From Ovis canadensis (lineage: Eukaryota > Chordata > Mammalia > Artiodactyla > Bovidae), in the NCBI RefSeq assembly GCF_042477335.2, contig NC_091255.1, forward strand, positions 49,020,501 to 49,084,500: 64,000 bases of DNA, written 5' to 3'. The notes under the pieces were generated by a model, which had not been told where the DNA came from, ran no database searches, and saw nothing but the letters and a program-made list of their open reading frames with translations. Made by a program: the position numbers and the translations under genes. This document shows, piece after piece, positions 61,701 to 64,000 of this stretch. The number at the start of each line of letters is the position of its first letter. Positions within the stretch are counted from its first letter, which is position 1.

Positions 61701-64000
61701 GAGTTTGGTGATGAACAGGAAACCAAATGGATTTAAGTTGAAGCTTAGCTTCTCCCATGATGCTAGGGGTTTAAGGGACAATGGGGCAAGTGAGCAAAGC
61801 CGAGGGACATGCAGAGGAATGGAGGGGGTAGGGTGGAGGGACTAGCTGTCCTTCTCTGACACTTTGAGGCCAGCAGCCATGGCACAAGGGTGAAGGGGTT
61901 CCCCGCTTGAACCAGAGCTCAGAGAAAGGCCTGGTACCTGGCAGGGGGATCTTGGCTTCTCCAGTGAGAGTCCAGGCCTTTCTTGCAGGGCAGGTGGGTG
62001 ACCCTCCAGCTCATGTCTAGGTGGCTGGACCCACATACCTCAGAGCCTCACCCTAGGCATTTTGAGCTGGGTGTGGGCTGGAGTGGAGGAGAAATCATGG
62101 GGATGAAATTGGGCAGCAAGAAAGAGGAAATCCTCTAGCTTTGACCATGAACTTTGTAGCCACTGGTGCCAAAGCTGTGGAGCCTCTTCTTTCTCTGGGT
62201 GCCTGCCCTTCCTCTGTGGCTGGAGCAGAGACCACGTTTACCCTGTGATGGGACATCATTGGCCTACTCCAGCAAGGCCGGATGAGGTGACCCGGCCTAC
62301 CTGGGAAGCCTCACCTCCCAAACAGACCTTTCAGGTGTAGGGAGTCTGACCTTTGCTGGGGAAGTGAGGGGGAAGGTCTGACTCTGGCTCCTGCTCAGAG
62401 GGAAACCCACCAGGATCCTGGTTTTTCCAGAAGCACCACCTAGGTGAGCAGCACGATGTGGCTGACCTTCTGGGTGAGCAGGGAAGTAAGTAGCAATCAT
62501 TTAGCAGGTTGTAGAGATGGGAAGATGAACTTTTTTCTTTAGAGACTCAAGGCTACGAACTTTGCCCTCCCAAACCTAGTGCCTGGGGTGGATCCTGGGG
62601 TGGGGACTCAGTCTGCCAGTGAAACAAGGCTGGACAATGAAAAGTTACAGATTAAGTGGAAAGTCAACTGCCAGGATAGTCAGTGTGCTCTGCCCAGGGC
62701 AGGGTCAGGGCGCCAGGGTGTATGTGGGTGTGCACGTGTGGACCAGTGTGCGTCTGGACACTTGATTGTTTGTGTATGTTTGTGATCCTTGAGTCCTGGC
62801 CTCTGTCTGTGCTGGCAGATAGGGACATACTGTGTACCCATGTCCCTGCAAGAGGCAGTATGGAGCCACTCTCCCCATCTGCTGGGTTCTACTCTAAACG
62901 GCTAAGTGTGCTGGGCAGTGGGGAACCAAGGAGGGGGAGGCCAGGCAGGCAGCCTGCTCAGCTTTCCCCAGATAACATCCCCCTCCCTGCCATGTGATGG
63001 GGGCCTGCCAATACAAAACAAGACCTATGTTCCAGGCTCACCCTATGCCCCACGCAGCCCCAGGGTTCAGTGAGCGGACCCAGTTGTCCTCCTTAATGGT
63101 GCTTCTTAAGTTAGGGGATAAACATTCCAAATATCCTTTAATAATCCCCTGAGTGTCTGTGAACTTCGACTCATGGGAACACAATGTTGGAAAGCAGTCA
63201 GACTTCTACTGCAGATCTTTTTGTGTCCTTGAGGCCACTGCCACCCTGACTCGCCCCACCTCTAGGTCAGGGATCTCTCTACCTCCTGAGGCAGCCCCCT
63301 GCATTAGAAAAACTCTTCCTAGGGAACCTAAAGAACATCTGGCCACTTATCAAGAGGCACAAGTGTCACTGTGCACAACTGTGCTTTCTTTTATGGTCAT
63401 GAAAAGAAAGCAAACTTAAAGGAAAGACAGCAAAACATCTCTAGGTCAAAGGGGGCCATCGAGGTACTTGTGGGTTGTGGCAAATGACCCCTGGGATTCT
63501 TCCAGCCTTTCTAGGTAGAGTGGTGGCCCCTTTGTTCCCAGCTCAGCTTAGCCCCTGTGGTTCCAAGATTTGGCTTCAATTTTTTCCAGTCTTCTATTTC
63601 CTTTCTTTCTAATCGTCAGCTCCAGCCTAAACCCCCGCAAAGCTGAGTCCACCCACAAGTCTTGTGGCTTTGTGCAAGATGAGAGTGGTGTGTGTGGGGG
63701 CGGTCACTGGCCAGCCTGGGCCTTCTTGGCCAGAAAGTTCCTTGGGAGGGTCTTCAGGGAGGAGCCTGGATCTCAGACCTTCTCTCTGGCTCCTGGCTGA
63801 GGGCTTGGAGTCTGACTTCTTATGGGCCCCTTTGCACAATCCTGGTCTTCTGAAATTGACCAGCCTCTTCTTCCACTGCCCACACAGGCTGGGAAGTCTG
63901 TGTTGGTCTTGTCTTCAAGGTTTCTCCTTGGTTGACCTTTGGAAACTTGTTGTCATCTTTTGGGACAGAAGTCCCCAACAGACTGTCCTTCTTGAGATGT
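58709..64000 (+). other. IGFBP4: IGFBP4 intron 1 (5' part)
   Basis: About 5.3 kb of the first intron is in the window, and I found no exon-2 coding sequence. It contains a long pyrimidine-rich tract (about 59480-59910) and an old MIR-like patch near 61590-61690. I recognised no Bov-tA, Bov-A2, BovB or L1 element, which sets it apart from the rest of the window. Confidence 0.8.
59480..59910 (+). repeat. Pyrimidine-rich tract in IGFBP4 intron 1
   Basis: Over 400 bases consist mostly of C and T in irregular CTTT/CTCT runs, with only scattered purines. Its low complexity creates long open frames in several frames that are not protein genes. Confidence 0.75.

Overview
The window is nuclear DNA of a ruminant, most likely a bovid and probably cattle. 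The evidence is the density of ruminant-specific repeats: BovB (RTE-type) LINE copies, Bov-tA and Bov-A2 SINEs, tRNA-Glu-derived SINEs of the CHR type, a bovine-type L1 3' end, and a short mariner whose ends begin TTAGGTTGGCC. Genes are split into exons with GT-AG introns, so most long open frames in the window are not genes. The species is inferred from repeats, not proven.

Two protein-coding genes are present, transcribed divergently about 20.8 kb apart. (1) TOP2A (DNA topoisomerase II alpha) lies complete on the minus strand. Its start codon is at 37267 and its stop is at 11967-11969. I could place all 35 coding exons. Their phases chain without a break to 4,599 nt, or 1,532 codons plus stop. 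The ATP-binding, QTK-loop, TOPRIM and catalytic tyrosine (Tyr805) residues fall on the human numbering. Its promoter, about 37360-37560, carries four CCAAT boxes in inverted orientation, a GC box and a CHR-like element, which is the pattern expected of a G2/M gene. (2) IGFBP4 (insulin-like growth factor binding protein 4) starts at 58360 on the plus strand. Only coding exon 1 (58360-58708), with its TATA box and CpG island, is inside; the remaining exons lie past the right edge. The order TOP2A(-) then IGFBP4(+) matches the known mammalian neighbourhood (human 17q21).

Region by region: 1-11060 is intergenic and packed with nested repeats. It also holds two processed pseudogenes on the minus strand, RPL27A-like (5500-6065) and NDUFA4-like (6800-7290). 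11060-37363 is TOP2A; its introns hold BovB, L1, SINE, L2-like, MER5A-like and mariner insertions, but the exons are clean. 37600-58080 is intergenic, with many SINEs, several BovB 3' fragments, MIRs, a young L1 tail with a perfect 17-bp target duplication, an LTR-like element split by a SINE, and a degraded tRNA-Pro (AGG). From about 55.8 kb to the right edge I saw no ruminant SINEs. This interval contains the IGFBP4 promoter, exon 1 and about 5.3 kb of intron 1.

I found no CRISPR array, operon, phage or other prokaryote-style system. The most notable observations are the retroposition history (pseudogenes and nested insertions with readable target duplications) and a BovB 3' tail just downstream of TOP2A exon 33. 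If intron 33 were retained, the reading frame would run into the BovB carboxy-terminal codons in the BovB frame.
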